This document shows positions 32,146-59,085 of a stretch of 64,000 nucleotides of DNA, piece after piece; position 1 is the stretch's first letter, and every line of letters starts with the position of its first letter. Where the stretch lies: NCBI RefSeq assembly GCF_042477335.2, contig NC_091246.1, positions 215,635,501 through 215,699,500 on the forward strand, read 5' to 3'. A program made the translations under genes and the position numbers. The stretch comes from Ovis canadensis (Eukaryota > Chordata > Mammalia > Artiodactyla > Bovidae). Below the pieces are notes generated by a model. It ran no database searches, had not been told where the DNA came from, and saw only the letters and a program-made list of their open reading frames with translations.

Positions 32146-33234
32146 AAGCGACCTACCAGCAACCAGCAACATTTCCCTACTGCAGCTGTAACAGTGTCAT
32201 GGTAGCCCATTTCCTGACATATCTGTGATTAATGGCCTAATTAACCTAACATTATAAACCAACGATATACTTCAATTTAGAAAAAGGACTTTATTGTTTA
32301 TTTGATCCCTTTTATTTTGTCCCCTTACTGATAATGACTTTGCTGCCTTTGGTCAAGGTGATTCTTAATCATTGATAGCAAGGTATTTCAGTTCAGAAGG
32401 TAGGAATGTGATGTCTCATACAAATGGGTAAAATATTTATTTAAATGTTTAAGACCTTAGGAGGCCTTTTAGTGTATAATTGTCAGCAGTTGTCAGTGAT
32501 AGTTTTTCATTCACCTGGATCCCCTTCTTTAACATGAAACTGAATGCCTATCCCTTTCTACCTGGATTAGCTTTTCCTCTGACTTCCTTTGACACTGACC
32601 GCCCCTGTCTGTCCCTTCTTTTTCATTCTCCCTGCTTCCTAAATGTGGCGATCATTGACCACCTATTGTTCTTATTTTGCTTTTGCTATTTTTTCTTAGA
32701 GTGTGTCTATTTTTAAGACTTCAATTGCTGTGCATATCTCTAGCCCTGTCTTCACTCCTTCATCTTTAGGTGCTGCTAGGAATTCTCCAGCCAGGTGTTC
32801 TGCCTATCTCAAATTCATTGTGTCTATAACTGAACTCATCTTTAGCTTGAAACAGCTAAATCTTCTTGGGACTTCCCCATTTTTGACAGCGGTCTGTTAG
32901 TGATTCACTCACCTAGACTCCAGAAGAAGGATCTTTAAAACGCATTTTCTTCTGTTCATTTTGAAAGTGAAATCTCTGCTGAGTGGATGATGAGGAAATT
33001 AAGATTCTGTCATTCCAAAGATGTGTGAAACAGCTTTCACCAATATTAATTGAATATTACTGAATATTACTGAATATTTTGTCAGTTAACTCTAAAAAGC
33101 AAGTTGCTAAAGATATTAAATGAAATAGATGGTACAGAGCTCTATACAATGCTTACTTGTATTTTTCCCTAACATGTTTACCATAGACATGAAACAAGTG
33201 TGATAGATATAAATACAGATAGAGTTAATAGTTC
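32146..33234. other. Unassigned sequence plus an L2 relic
   Basis: Outside the L2 relic at 32500-32930 nothing is recognised. TTACTGAATATTACTGAATAT at 33057-33079 is a short tandem repeat. Confidence 0.45.
32500..32930 (+). repeat. L2 LINE relic
   Basis: Pyrimidine-rich text with an AACTGAACTCATCTTT segment and a flanking CTCAAATTCA, as in the L2 3' region. Diverged, and broken by small indels. Confidence 0.55.
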
Positions 33235-33428
33235 GGGCTTCTATTGTGGCTCAGCTGGTAAAGAATCCGCCTGCAATGCAGGAGACCTGGGTTTGATCCC
33301 TGCTTTGGGAAAATCCCTTGGAGAAGGGAAAGGCTACCCACTCCAGTATTCTGGCCTGGAGAACTCCATGAACTGTATAGACAATGGGGTCACAAAGAGT
33401 CGGACATGTCTGAGTGACTTTCACTTGA
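33235..33428 (+). mobile_element. Bov-tA SINE
   Basis: Forward copy: GGCTCAGCTGGTAAAGAATC to GTCGGACATGTCTGAGTGAC. Confidence 0.92.
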
Positions 33429-34182
33429 ACCCAGTGAAAGAAAACACATGGGATTAGCTACATAAAAGATAAACTATGGGCTTGATTCCTATTATGCTAT
33501 TTATAGGCAAAATAGTTAGTGACCTGCTATTTCTCAAGGGTGACTGACACGTTATGGAATTAAAATAACCATCTGCAAACTATTTCAAGTGGAAAAGCTT
33601 ATGTCTCCTTGACTCCAAGAAGATATCACAGGATGCCTTGTTTCTTATGGGAGGCATTGAAAGCATTCCACACATGGTTGAGAATCCAAAAATGGTTTAA
33701 TGACCATGTACAATATGGATGATAAGATTTGAATACCCTTCTATATACAAAATCAGTAATGAGTCCATTGCTGGAGACTTTGAGAAAAGTATGAGCTTAA
33801 GCTACTTCCTAAAAGAGAACTAGATGAGAAATAAATGTATGAGTAGGAAAATCCCATCCTCTGATGATTAAGATACATCAGCTGGGAGTCTGCGAAATAG
33901 TCACATCAGGCTTGATGCTTTTCCAGGAATTGTCTGAAGAGATAGGACTTGTATCACTGAACCAGGTAAGTTAGCCACAACTTTGCCAAAGGGAAAGGAT
34001 TAAAGCATTTATACAGATAAAGATGTTGCTTATCTTACCATTGCATTAGGACATTTGAAGAATGTACTCAGGGAAATAAACACAAGTTAACTCCAAATAA
34101 ATTCTGAAAGTCACTCCCATTATAGCTGTGAGGAAACTCACTAAAACACTGTAACAAACCCAATGACTGAAAACCCAATCTA
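33429..34182. other. Unassigned intergenic sequence
   Basis: Nothing recognised on either strand. Confidence 0.45.
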
Positions 34183-34433
34183 AGACTTCCCTGGTGGTCC
34201 AGTGGATAAGAATTCACCTGCCAATGCAGGGGATATGGGTTCAATCCCCACTCTGGGAAGATCTCACATGCTGCCAGGCAGCTAAGCGCTGTGCACTGCA
34301 ACTACTGAAGCTTGCTCCCTCTAGGGCTCCTAAGTCACAAGAGAAGCCACAGCATGAGAAGCCCACACTGCAACTAGAGAAAGCTTGCTTGCAGCAATTA
34401 AGACCCAGTGCAGCCAAAAAAAAAAAAAACCCA
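34183..34433 (+). mobile_element. CHR-type tRNA-derived SINE
   Basis: Forward copy: ACTTCCCTGGTGGTCCAGTG head, GGGTTCAATCCCCACTCTG B-box, AAGACCCAGTGCAGCC and poly(A). Confidence 0.93.
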
Positions 34434-35221
34434 CACACACCAAAACCAAAAACCCAACCTGCCAGGTACATTCAAGTATCTGGTATAACCTGAACTGTAA
34501 GAGAAGTATCCTAATCTAGAGGTCGTGGGTCTTATGAGACACTGATATCAAAGAGAGTGCCAGTATTAGAGAATATACTTCATCTATTCGTTGGATGAAT
34601 TGTGTTCAAAGATATAAGAAAACAGGAAAAAAAAAACCCGCATATAAATAAGTTGATACAGATGGGAAAAAAAAGAATTAAAATTTTGGCTGAGGTCCAA
34701 GTTGTAGGTTTCATGGACTAGTACAAGACTGTGGTAATTAATTTGCAGCAAGCAAGTCACTAACAGGTAGCCTCTCAACAATAAAAATAGAAACATGAAA
34801 AGTAAACTCATTAAGAAATTCTAGTAAATGGAGTATCTGCATCGAGAAAATCTGGAAACTTTTAAATAGGTGAGAGTAGCTCCATAATATTAGAATCAAA
34901 GTTTTCAGGTTCTATCACATAAATACTTCGGAATTTACATAGGAAATTCATAATATCTGAATCTCACAAGAAGTGCCTTGCTTCCTACTTCCTATTCCAA
35001 GGAAAAGAGAAGACAAGCAAACCTTAACCAAATTAACCACCTTAACCACCTTAACCACCTTAACCAAATGAGCAAAGCTAACTTCACCAATTTTGGGATA
35101 AACCAGTATCATACTCCCTTTTCCCCTTTTTCCATTATTATACCCTGAGGAAACTGTATCCCTTCAATGGTATTTCTGCCTAAAATGCAAAACTTGAATC
35201 TAATTGCAAGGAGATATCATT
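34434..35221. other. Unassigned intergenic sequence
   Basis: Contains a (CCTTAACCA) minisatellite at 35023-35065; otherwise nothing recognised. Confidence 0.45.
35023..35065. repeat. TTAACCACC-type 9-bp tandem repeat
   Basis: About four to five 9-bp units (CCTTAACCA), with imperfect units at both ends. Confidence 0.9.
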
Positions 35222-35437
35222 CTTGCTGTTTAGTTGCTGAGTCCTGTCTGACTCCTTTCTGACCCCATGGACTGTAGTCCACCACACTCCTCTGTCCATC
35301 GGATTTCCCAGGCAAGAACACTAGAGTGGGTTGCCGTTTTCTTCTCCAGGTGATCTTTCCAAGTATCAAACCTGTATTTCTTACAGTTCCTTCATTGGCA
35401 GGCAGGTTCTTTACCACTGAAAAATCTGGGAAGCCCA
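35222..35437 (-). mobile_element. Bov-tA SINE
   Basis: Reverse copy, GTTTAGTTGCTGAGTCCTGT to CTGGGAAGCCC. Confidence 0.88.
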
Positions 35438-35640
35438 ACTCAAATGGAGGGACTATCTACAAAATACAATATTCTTAAAAAACTGCCAAGTTATAGGAAA
35501 AAAAGAAAGGTTTAGGAACTGTTTCAGACAAAAGGAGACTTAAGAGATGAGACAGCAAACTACAACGAGTGATCCTGGATTGAATCCTGGAGAAAAAACT
35601 GTAAAGATAACTGGAGCAGTTCTTGAAATTTAAATAAGGA

Positions 35641-37153
35641 TTCAGTTCAGTCGCTTAGTCATGTCCGACTCTTTGCGACCCCATGAAAAACAGCACGCCA
35701 GGCCTCCCTGTCCATCACCAACTCCCGGAGTTCACTCAGACTCATGTCCATCAAGCCAGTGATGCCATCCAGCCATCTCATCCTCTGTCGTCCCCTTCTC
35801 CTCCTGCCCTCAATCCCTTCCAGCATCAGAGTCTTTTCCAATGAGTCAACTCTTCACATGAGGTGGCCAAAGTACTGGAGTTTCAGCTTTAGCATCATTC
35901 CTTCCAAAGAACACCCAGGGCTGATTTCCTTTAGAATGGACTGGTTGGATCTCTTGCAGTCCAAGGGACTCTCAACAGTCTTCTCCAACATCACAGTTCA
36001 AAAGCATCAATTCTTCGGCTCTCAGCTTTCTTCACAGTCCAACTCTCACATCCATACATGACTACTGGAAAAACCATAGCCTTGACTAGATGGGGGCTTC
36101 CCTAGTGGTGCAGAGGTTAAAGCGTCTCCCTGAAATGTGAGAGACCTGGGTTCGATCCCTGGGTCAGGAAGATCCCTTGGAGAAGGAAATGGCAACCCAC
36201 TCCAGTATTCTTGCCTGGACAATCCCATGGACGGAGGAGCTTGGTGGGCTACAGCCCACAGGTCGCAAAGAGTTGGACACGACTGAGTGACATCATTTTC
36301 ACTTTCACTTGACTAGACGGACCTTTGTTGGCAAAGTAATGTCTCTGCTTTTTAATATGCTATCTAGGTTGGTCATAACTTTCCTTCCCGGGAGTAAACG
36401 TCTTTTAATTTCCTGGCTCCAATCACCATCGCCAGTGATTTTGTAGCCCCCCAAAATAAAGTCTGACACTGTTTCCACTGTTTCCCCATCTATTTCCCAT
36501 GAAGTGATGGGACCAGATGCCATGATCTTTGTTTTCTGAATGTTGAGTTTTAAGCCAACTTTTTCACTCTCCTCTTTCACTTTCATTAAGAAGCTTTTTA
36601 GTTCCTCTTCACTTTCTGCCATAAGGGTGGTGTCATCTGCATATCTGAGGTTATTGATATTTCTCCAGGCAATCTTGATTCCAGCTTGTGTTTCCTCCAG
36701 TCCAGCGTTTCTCATGAGGTACTCTGCATATAAGTTAAATAAGCAGCATGACAATATACAGCCTTGACGTACTCCTTTTCCTATTTGGAACCAGTCTGTT
36801 GTTCCATGTCCAGTTCTAACTGTTGCTTCCTGACCTGCATACAGGTTTTTTAAGAGGCAGGTCAGATGGTCTGGTATTCCCATCTCTTTCAGAATTTTTC
36901 ACAGTTTATTGTGATCCACACAGTCAAAGGCTTTGGCATAGTCAATAAAGCAGATATAGATGTTTTTCTGGAACTCTTGCTTTTTCCATGATCCAGCGGA
37001 TGTTAGAAATTTGATCTCTGATTCCTCTGCCTTTTCTAAAACCAGCTTGAACATCTGGAAGTTCACGGTTCACGTATTGCTGAAGCCTGGCTTGGAGAAT
37101 TTTGAGCATTACTTTACTAGCGTGTGAGATGAGTGCAATTGTGCGGTAGTTTG
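35641..37153 (-). mobile_element. BovB LINE, copy 4, 5'-truncated, SINE-interrupted
   Basis: Reverse orientation, from (TTCAG)n at 35641 through the RT C-terminus to truncation in the RT fingers near 37153. The YADD box is near 36628-36639, in the 192-codon open piece 36305-36883. A Bov-tA at 36091-36307 splits it. AGGATT occurs at both outer edges (35637-35642, 37154-37159), a weak candidate duplication. Confidence 0.93.
36091..36307 (+). mobile_element. Bov-tA SINE in BovB, 10-bp TSD
   Basis: Forward copy flanked by CTTGACTAGA at 36081-36090 and 36308-36317. Confidence 0.95.
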
Positions 37154-37372
37154 AGGATTGTGCTGTATTAATACTAAATTTCCTGATTTTGATCATCACA
37201 TTGTAATTATATAAGTGAATGTACTTGTTCTTCTTAGGAAATACACACAGGATTACTTAAGGATAGAGGGGCACAAATCTTCATATTACATTGAAATGGT
37301 TCAGAAAGAAGTGTGTGTTGTGTATGGAGAAAGAATGGAATAAAAAATAGTACAAAAGTAAGAATTTGGTAA

Positions 37373-38846
37373 CAATATACAGCCTTGATGTACTCCTTTT
37401 CCTATTTGGAACCTGTCTGTTGTTCCATGTCCAGTTCTAACTGTTGCTTCCTGACCTGCACACAGGTTTCTCAACAGGCAGGTCAGGTGGTCTGGTATTC
37501 CCATCTCTTTCAGAATTTTTCACAGTTTATTGTGATCCACACAGTCGAAGGCTTTGGCATAGTCAATAAAGCAGAAATAGATGTTTTTCTGGAACTCTCT
37601 TGCTTTTTCCATGATCCAGCAGATGTTGGCAATTTGATCTCTGGTTCCTCTGCCTTATCTAAAACCAGCTTGAACATCAGAAAGTTCATGGTTCACGTAT
37701 TGCTGAAGCCTGGCTTGGAGAATTTTGGGCATTACTTTACTAGCATGTGAGATGAGTGCAATTGTGCGGTAGTTTGTGCATTCTTTGGCATTGCCTTTCT
37801 TTGGAATTGGAATGAAAACTGACCTTTTCCAGTCCTGTGGCCACTGCTGAGTTTTCCAAATTAGCTGGCATATTGGGTGCAGCACTTTCATAGCATCATC
37901 TTTTAGGATTTGAAACAGCTCAACTGGAATTCCATCACCTCCACTAGCTTTGTTCGTAGCGATGCTTTCCAAGGATAGTACATCGTGAGAAACGCTGGAC
38001 TGGAAGAAACACAAGGTGGAATCAAGATTGCCGGGAGAAATATCAATAACCTCAGATATGCAGAGGACGCCACCCTTATGGCAGAAAGTGAAGAGGAACT
38101 CAAAAGCCTCTTGATGAAAGTGAAAGAGGAGAGTGAAAAAGTTGGCCTAAAGCTCAACATCCAGAAAACTAAGATCATGGCATCTGGTCCCATCACTTCA
38201 TGGGAAATAGTTGGGGAAACAGTGGAAACAGTGTCAGGCTTTATTTTGGGGGGCTCCAAAATCACTGCAGATGGTGACTGCAGCCATGAAATTAAAAGAC
38301 GCTTACTCCTTGGAAGAAAAGTTATGACCAACCTAGACAGCATAGTCAAAAGCAGAGACATTACTTTGCCGACTATGGTCCATCTAGTCAAGGCTATGGT
38401 TTTTCCCAGGGTCATGTATGGATGTGAGAGATGGACTGTGAAGAAGGCTGAGCGCCCAAGAATTGATGCTTTTGAACTGTGGTGTTTCAGAAGACTCCTG
38501 AGAGTGCCTTGGACTGCAAGGAGATCCAACCAGTCCATTCTGAAGGAGATCAACTCTGGGATTTCTTTGGAAGGAATGATGCTAAAGCTGAAACTCCAGT
38601 ACTTTGGCCACCTCATGTGAAGAGTTGACTCATTGGAAAAGACTCTGATGCTGGGAGGGATTGGGGGCAGGAGGAGAAGGGGACGACAGAGGATGAGATG
38701 GCTGGATGGCATCACTGACTCGATGGACCTGAGTCTGAGTGAACTCCGGGAGCTGGTGATGGACAGGGAGGCCTGGCGTGCTGCGATTCATCGGGTCGCA
38801 AAGAGTTGGACACGACTGAGCGACCGAACTGAACTGAACTGAATTG
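37373..38846. mobile_element. BovB LINE, copy 5, 5'-inverted (twin-primed) with 13-bp TSD
   Basis: The left part (37373-about 37975) is BovB RT sequence in reverse. The right part (about 37976-38846) is the immediately following BovB sequence in forward orientation, ending in (ACTGA)n. AAGAATTTGGTAA is present at 37360-37372 and 38847-38859. The two parts abut in the element sequence with only about 30-40 bp lost at the junction. This is one insertion with an inverted 5' portion, as made by twin priming in L1. Confidence 0.93.
37985..38620 (+). pseudogene. BovB RT C-terminal open fragment (211 codons)
   Basis: A partial RTE ORF2. It starts just before the catalytic region, where the box reads YAED (second Asp missing: GAG at the first acidic codon, 38063-38065), and continues through the thumb and C-terminus to a TGA at 38618-38620. 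The active-site loss and 5' truncation make it non-functional. A second open piece (38633-38842) continues to the BovB end. Confidence 0.8.
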
Positions 38847-38859
38847 AAGAATTTGGTAA

Positions 38860-40149
38860 AGGATTACGGGATTTCTTCATACCAGTGTTATAATTTTTCT
38901 TCAAATTTGCAGTTCAAATTAAAAGTTACAAATGATGCTTAAGATCTGCAAAATTCAGTTTTTTCAGAATTTGAGAAACCATCCAAATTCAGAACTGTTC
39001 AGATATATTGTTTCAGAGGAATTGGCAATCTGAATTTTATATTTGTCCTAGTATTAAAAACAGGGACTATGAAACCAAAGTATAAAAGTGATAAAAGTAT
39101 ACTTTTATCAGTGCCTATATACATATTCAAAGTCTTCCTTATTATTTTTTATACTGGTTTCTAATCTTGTCTTCTCACAGGTTGAGAGATAAGATCCCTA
39201 TTTGGGGGACATTGTTATTGCATATTCAACGGAGGTGGGAAATCACTTGTCAGAAGTGTCTTAGAAAGACTGTATCAGACAATAATACAGGGAGCTGTGA
39301 TTCTTTTAAGTCTTTTATTGAATTTGCTAAAATATTATTTCTGTTTTCTTCATGTTTTGAATTTTTATCCAGTGGTATGTAGGATCTTAACTCCCTGACC
39401 AGGGATTGATCCCTCCACCCCCTACCACAGTGCACTGGGCATTGGAAGGTGAAATCTAACCACTGGATAACCAGGAAAGTCCCTGGGAGCTGATTCTAAT
39501 TTAGATCTTAAATATTTTCAGGTAAAAATCCTAAGAAACAGTATTTGCGATACAGAGAATTTAGAACTGTCACCTCTCTCACAGATCTTGCTGTTTTTAC
39601 ACTAAGCACGTTATTTTCCAGGCCAATTCTGATCCTCTAAGTTACAAAATAAGCCATTAGCCTCTGGATGTATTGGTCAGCATCAGATCATTTGATGATT
39701 TTAGAACACTAATTGGTTCTTGGCCCAATGCTGACCCTGACAGTTGTTCAGAATGGGGTTTGGTACCACCAACCAACACTCATCTGCCTGGCTCCCAGGA
39801 TGTGTGAGTGCTGGAGGGGCTATATATGATTAACCAATCCAATGCCACCCTTTTGTTTCATGGAATGCTTTCTCTTTCTATCCAAACCTGAACATGTATT
39901 GGGACAGGAGAGAGCCCCAGCTCAGCTATAAGGATTCCTTGATTCCAGGTCAAAATGGCTGCTGATATACTGTGTCAGCTTGATCAAAACTCCCCTCAAC
40001 TTCCTTCTCCAAAATAGATAATGATGGGATGTGGAGCAGGCTTTGTCCAGGTCTGTAGAGCTGAAAGCTTGGGAAATGTCTTTGACTTGTTTCTTCCCCC
40101 AACACCCACATTTCTTGGGAGCTCCCAATCCCCTCCCGTCCTATTTTCT
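38860..40149. other. Unassigned intergenic sequence with a CHR fragment
   Basis: Apart from the SINE fragment at 39372-39485 nothing is recognised. Confidence 0.45.
39372..39485 (-). mobile_element. CHR-type SINE fragment
   Basis: GACCAGGGATTGATCCC and CTAACCACTGGATAACCAGG are the reversed B-box and head. Confidence 0.8.
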
Positions 40150-41535
40150 TTTCTCAGGACCCACCCCACTCTCTGCTTTCAGTGCCATTATCCCAGTTGA
40201 GATCTTCATCTTTTCACCTTGTAACTGATCTTTTCTCAACTGTGCTCACCACACCCTACCTCATTCCACTACTGTGCATTCTTCACAAAAAGTGCCCAAA
40301 GTGTTATCTTTTTTTAATGAAAATATGGACATGGAACAAGACTGGTTCCAAATAGGAAAAGGAGTACGTCAAGGCTGTATATTGTCACCCTGCTTATTTA
40401 ACTAATATGCAGAGTACATCATGAGAAACGCTGGGCTGGAACAAGCACAAACTGGAATCAAGATCACTGGAAGAAATATCAATAACCTCAGATATGCAGA
40501 TGACACCACCCTTATGGCAGAAACTGAAGAGGAACTAAAAAGCCTCTTGATGAAAGTGAAAAAGGAGTGAAAAAGTTGGCTTAAAGCTCAACATTCAGAA
40601 AACGAAGATCATGGCATCTGGTCCCATCACTTCATGGGAAATAGATGGGGAAACAGTGGAAACAGTGTCAGACTTGCCATGAAATTAAAAGACGCTTGCT
40701 CCTTGGAAGGAAAGTTATGACCAACCTAGATAGCATATTCAAAAGCAGAGACATTACTTTGCCGACTAAGACCCGTCTAGTCAAGGATATGGTTTTTCCA
40801 GTGGTCATGTATGGATGTGAGTTGGACTGTGAAGAAGGCTGAGCGCCGAAGAATTGATGCTATTGAACTGTGGTGTTGGAGAAGACTCTTGAGAGTCCCT
40901 TGGACTGCAAGGAGATCCAACCAGTCCATTCTGAAGGAGATCAGTCCTGGCTGTTCTTTGGAAGGACTGATGATAAAGCTGAAACTCCAGTACTTTAGCC
41001 ACCTCATGCAAAGAGTTGACTCATTGGAAAAGACTCTGATGCTGGGAGGGATTGGGGGCAGGAGGAGAAGGGGACGACAGAGGATGAGATGGCTGGATGG
41101 CATCACCGACTTGATGGACGTGAGTCTGAGTGAACTCTGGGAGTTGGTGATGGACAGGGAGGCCTGGCATGCTGTGATTCATGGGGTCGCAAAGAGTCGG
41201 ACAGGACTGAGCAAATGAACTGAACTGAACTGAACTGATGATCATGTCCCTTCCTTAAGTTTTCACTGGCTCCCTATTAACTTATATGCTAATAATACTA
41301 AACCCAGCATACACATAGACTCAATTGCCTAATATTCCCTTTTGTTCCCTTTTTGTTCGATCGTTGGTGTTCTTTCCCTTTCTCTGTAGAATCCACATCT
41401 TACTATCTGTTTACCTAACCACTTTCCCCCAGTGAACTCCTTGAGGGCAGAGACTTTTTTTTTAAAACCAAAATCCTATGGCTAGGATCTAGCAGGGTTC
41501 CTGGTACCTGCTATACAGTCGATAAATAAAAACTC
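40150..41535 (+). repeat. L2 LINE relic split by BovB
   Basis: The left part, 40150-about 40318, has pyrimidine-rich L2 3' text. It continues after the BovB with GATCATGTCCCTTCCTTAAG, TTCACTGGCTCCCTATTAAC and, near 41443, CTCCTTGAGGGCAGAGACT. Order and orientation fit one L2 3' end. It ends about 10-20 bp from the inferred IDH1 cleavage site. Confidence 0.65.
40335..41239 (+). mobile_element. BovB LINE, copy 6, 5'-truncated, inside L2
   Basis: Starts in RT at GGACATGGAACAAGACTGG and runs to (GAACT)n. A deletion of about 30-40 bp after CAGTGTCAGACTT (near 40675) and other indels break the frame. Confidence 0.95.
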
Positions 41536-41544
41536 AGGAGACTA

Positions 41545-42393
41545 GTTCATTAGCACTGAATTTTAATTAAAATCGATAGTTTAGATGAAGAACAGGACTA
41601 GGATAGTGTTTACAATCAACTTCTGAAAAATCACATTTACATAAAGGAAATAAAAGAGGCCAGCAGAGGTCCAAAAAAAAGGTGCAGCTTGTATTATTGC
41701 ACTTGGATGAAACGTGCTGTTCAAGGTCGCAAAATACTTAGGCCACACAAGGCCAGGAGGAGGAGACAAACACAGAGGACAACCCCCGCCCCCTCAGGTA
41801 GTATTTCTTCTGGATTCTCCAAGGAGCTCAAAAATATTTAGTATTTTTAAAAGATTCAACTAGAGCTCTTAACAAAGATGAGTCTTCAATACGATTTAGT
41901 TACAGCCATGCTCTTCATTTCAAATCATAAGCAAGTCTAACATGCAGCTTCTACTGCAAATAATGAGATATCTGTTACATTAGAATGACCCAGCGCCCCA
42001 GGCCATGAAAATCGAGAAAGGGAATGAATCTCTATACAATTTCAGGGAATAACACCGTGGCTACAGTTTATCCTTTTGAGCACTGTTGATTTTGGTCATT
42101 GATCTCAGCACATAAGAAAAAGTGACAGTGAGTACAAGTGGACATTAAAAATAATTCCTAGGCTATTAGTAGAAAATAAAATTAAAAAAAAAAGTCCCCG
42201 GCCACGTTCACAAAGGTGGCATAACTGTATGCATAAGAAAAAGGCTGTAAACTTATAGAAAAGATAAACTCTGGCTTCTAAACAAATTACAAAATTGATT
42301 TTGCCTTTACCCTTGAGAGTTATAGAGAAAAATGTAAACCAGTAGACCCTAGTTACCAGAAAAAAAAACATCCTCCAAAGACAAGAAATGACC
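41545..42393 (-). other. IDH1: IDH1 3'UTR (inferred)
   Basis: About 850 bp of non-repetitive sequence follows the stop. The first plausible polyadenylation signal near a repeat boundary is ATTAAA at 41562-41567. The end coordinate is an estimate from that signal. Confidence 0.65.
41562..41567 (-). terminator. IDH1: Candidate IDH1 polyadenylation signal (ATTAAA)
   Basis: ATTAAA on the - strand, about 830 bases after the stop codon. A common variant signal; the cleavage site would be about 41540-41552. Confidence 0.55.
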
Positions 42394-57638
<15,245 letters not shown>

Positions 57639-57789
57639 CTAAGAGGAAAAAAAGATAAGACACATACCTCATCATTTGTTTCATTACCATGTAAAAGCAA
57701 AATACAATTTGGTGATTACTAAAAAGAACAATTCATAATAGCATGATTGCACAGAAAGCTAATAACAATTACATTAACCATTAGAATTG

Positions 57790-57965
57790 AATACATTCTC
57801 TGTATAAAGCATTGTGTTACATGCCTCTTGTGTGATTTGAGTCAACAGTCACAACAACCCTGTACGATGGAAATTGTTTTTCCATTCTACTTTGCTAAAA
57901 GAAAGCAAGCTTTCCAAGGCCATCCAGCTAGAGCGTGGGGGAGCCGGAGCCTGTCACATGCCCTT
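57790..57965 (-). repeat. MIR SINE, reverse
   Basis: CACAACAACCCTGTACGATG and CTTTCCAAGGCCATCCAGCT follow reverse MIR. Confidence 0.75.
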
Positions 57966-58346
57966 AATAATGTCAATCACTATTCTTTATTCTTGACTGT
58001 TGGTTTGTCTTATCAAATGGGATTATTTCCAAAATATCATGTTTATTTGAACACTTCTATCCAACGCCTCATTGTGCTACACCTTCAAGATGCACAGAAT
58101 GACGGGCACTACTATTTCCCCTCTTTTAAGAGGCTGTTTTGGTTAAAACAACTATCCTTAAGAAGATTCAACAAGTTCTAGTGACCCATTTTAAAGAAAA
58201 TTTAATTAAGTCTTTTTACAAGTGAAAGATGAAGAATTCCTGGTGGAACTCTATTTTCCTAGAGACAGTAAAAGATATGGTGGTGATACACTGAATACAA
58301 AGTGATTTCTCAGTTAGAGCAATCTGTATGTATAGAGATGTATGTC

Positions 58347-58555
58347 TTCCTGGTAGGTCAGAGGTTAAAGCGTCTGCCTGGAATGCAGGAGACCCGGGTT
58401 CAATCCCTGGGTTTGGGAAGATCCCCTGGAGAAGGAAATGGCAAGCCACTCTAGTACTCTTGCCTGGTGAATCCCATGGAGGGAGGAGCCTGGTAGGCTA
58501 CAGTCCATGGGGTCACAAAGAGTCGGACACAACTGAGCGACTTCACTTTCACTGC
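58347..58555 (+). mobile_element. Bov-tA SINE
   Basis: CTTCCTGGTAGGTCAGAGGT head, GGGTTCAATCCCTGGG and GTCGGACACAACTGAGCGAC. Confidence 0.93.
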
Positions 58556-58756
58556 TCAGAACATACCCCTGGCCTGTCCTTGGTATCCCAGCTCCTGGAC
58601 TATTCTTCCAGCCATTAGTGGGCAAAGGCAAACTGCCAATGGGTGGGAGAGGGGATTGGAGTTGTTCCAGGAAGAGGTGTCTTTCTGGGATGTGGGGGGT
58701 AGCAGATGCTAATCCATCTGATTCCCAGAGACAGCAGGGCTACACCCTATGGACGC

Positions 58757-58960
58757 ACTCAGTCACCTCCCACTCTTTGCGACCCTTTGGACTGTACCCA
58801 CCTGGGCTCCTCTGTCCATGGGATTCTCCAGGCAAGAATATTGGAATGGGTAGCCATGGCCTCCGGGGGATCTTCCTGACTCAGGGATTGTACCCGTGTT
58901 TCTTATGTCTCCTGTATTGGTGGGTTTTTTTTTACTATAAGTCTCACCTGGGAAGCCCTT
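58757..58960 (-). mobile_element. Bov-tA SINE
   Basis: Reverse copy ending TCACCTGGGAAGCCC. Confidence 0.9.
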
Positions 58961-58967
58961 TGTAAAA

Positions 58968-59085
58968 AGTGAAAGTGTTCGTTGCTCAGTCACATCTGAT
59001 GCTTTGGAATGCATAGACTATAGCCTGCCAGGCTCCTTTGTCCACGGAATTCTCTAGGCAAGAATTCTGAAGCAGGTTGCCATAG
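58968..59085 (-). mobile_element. Bov-tA SINE 3' fragment
   Basis: AGTGAAAGTGTTCGTTGCTC tail to AGAATTCTGAAGCAGGTTGC. Confidence 0.85.

Noticed and set aside
36305..36883. 192-codon frame as a host reverse-transcriptase gene
   Set aside because: It is an internal piece of truncated BovB copy 4, which is bounded by BovB sequence and split by a SINE.
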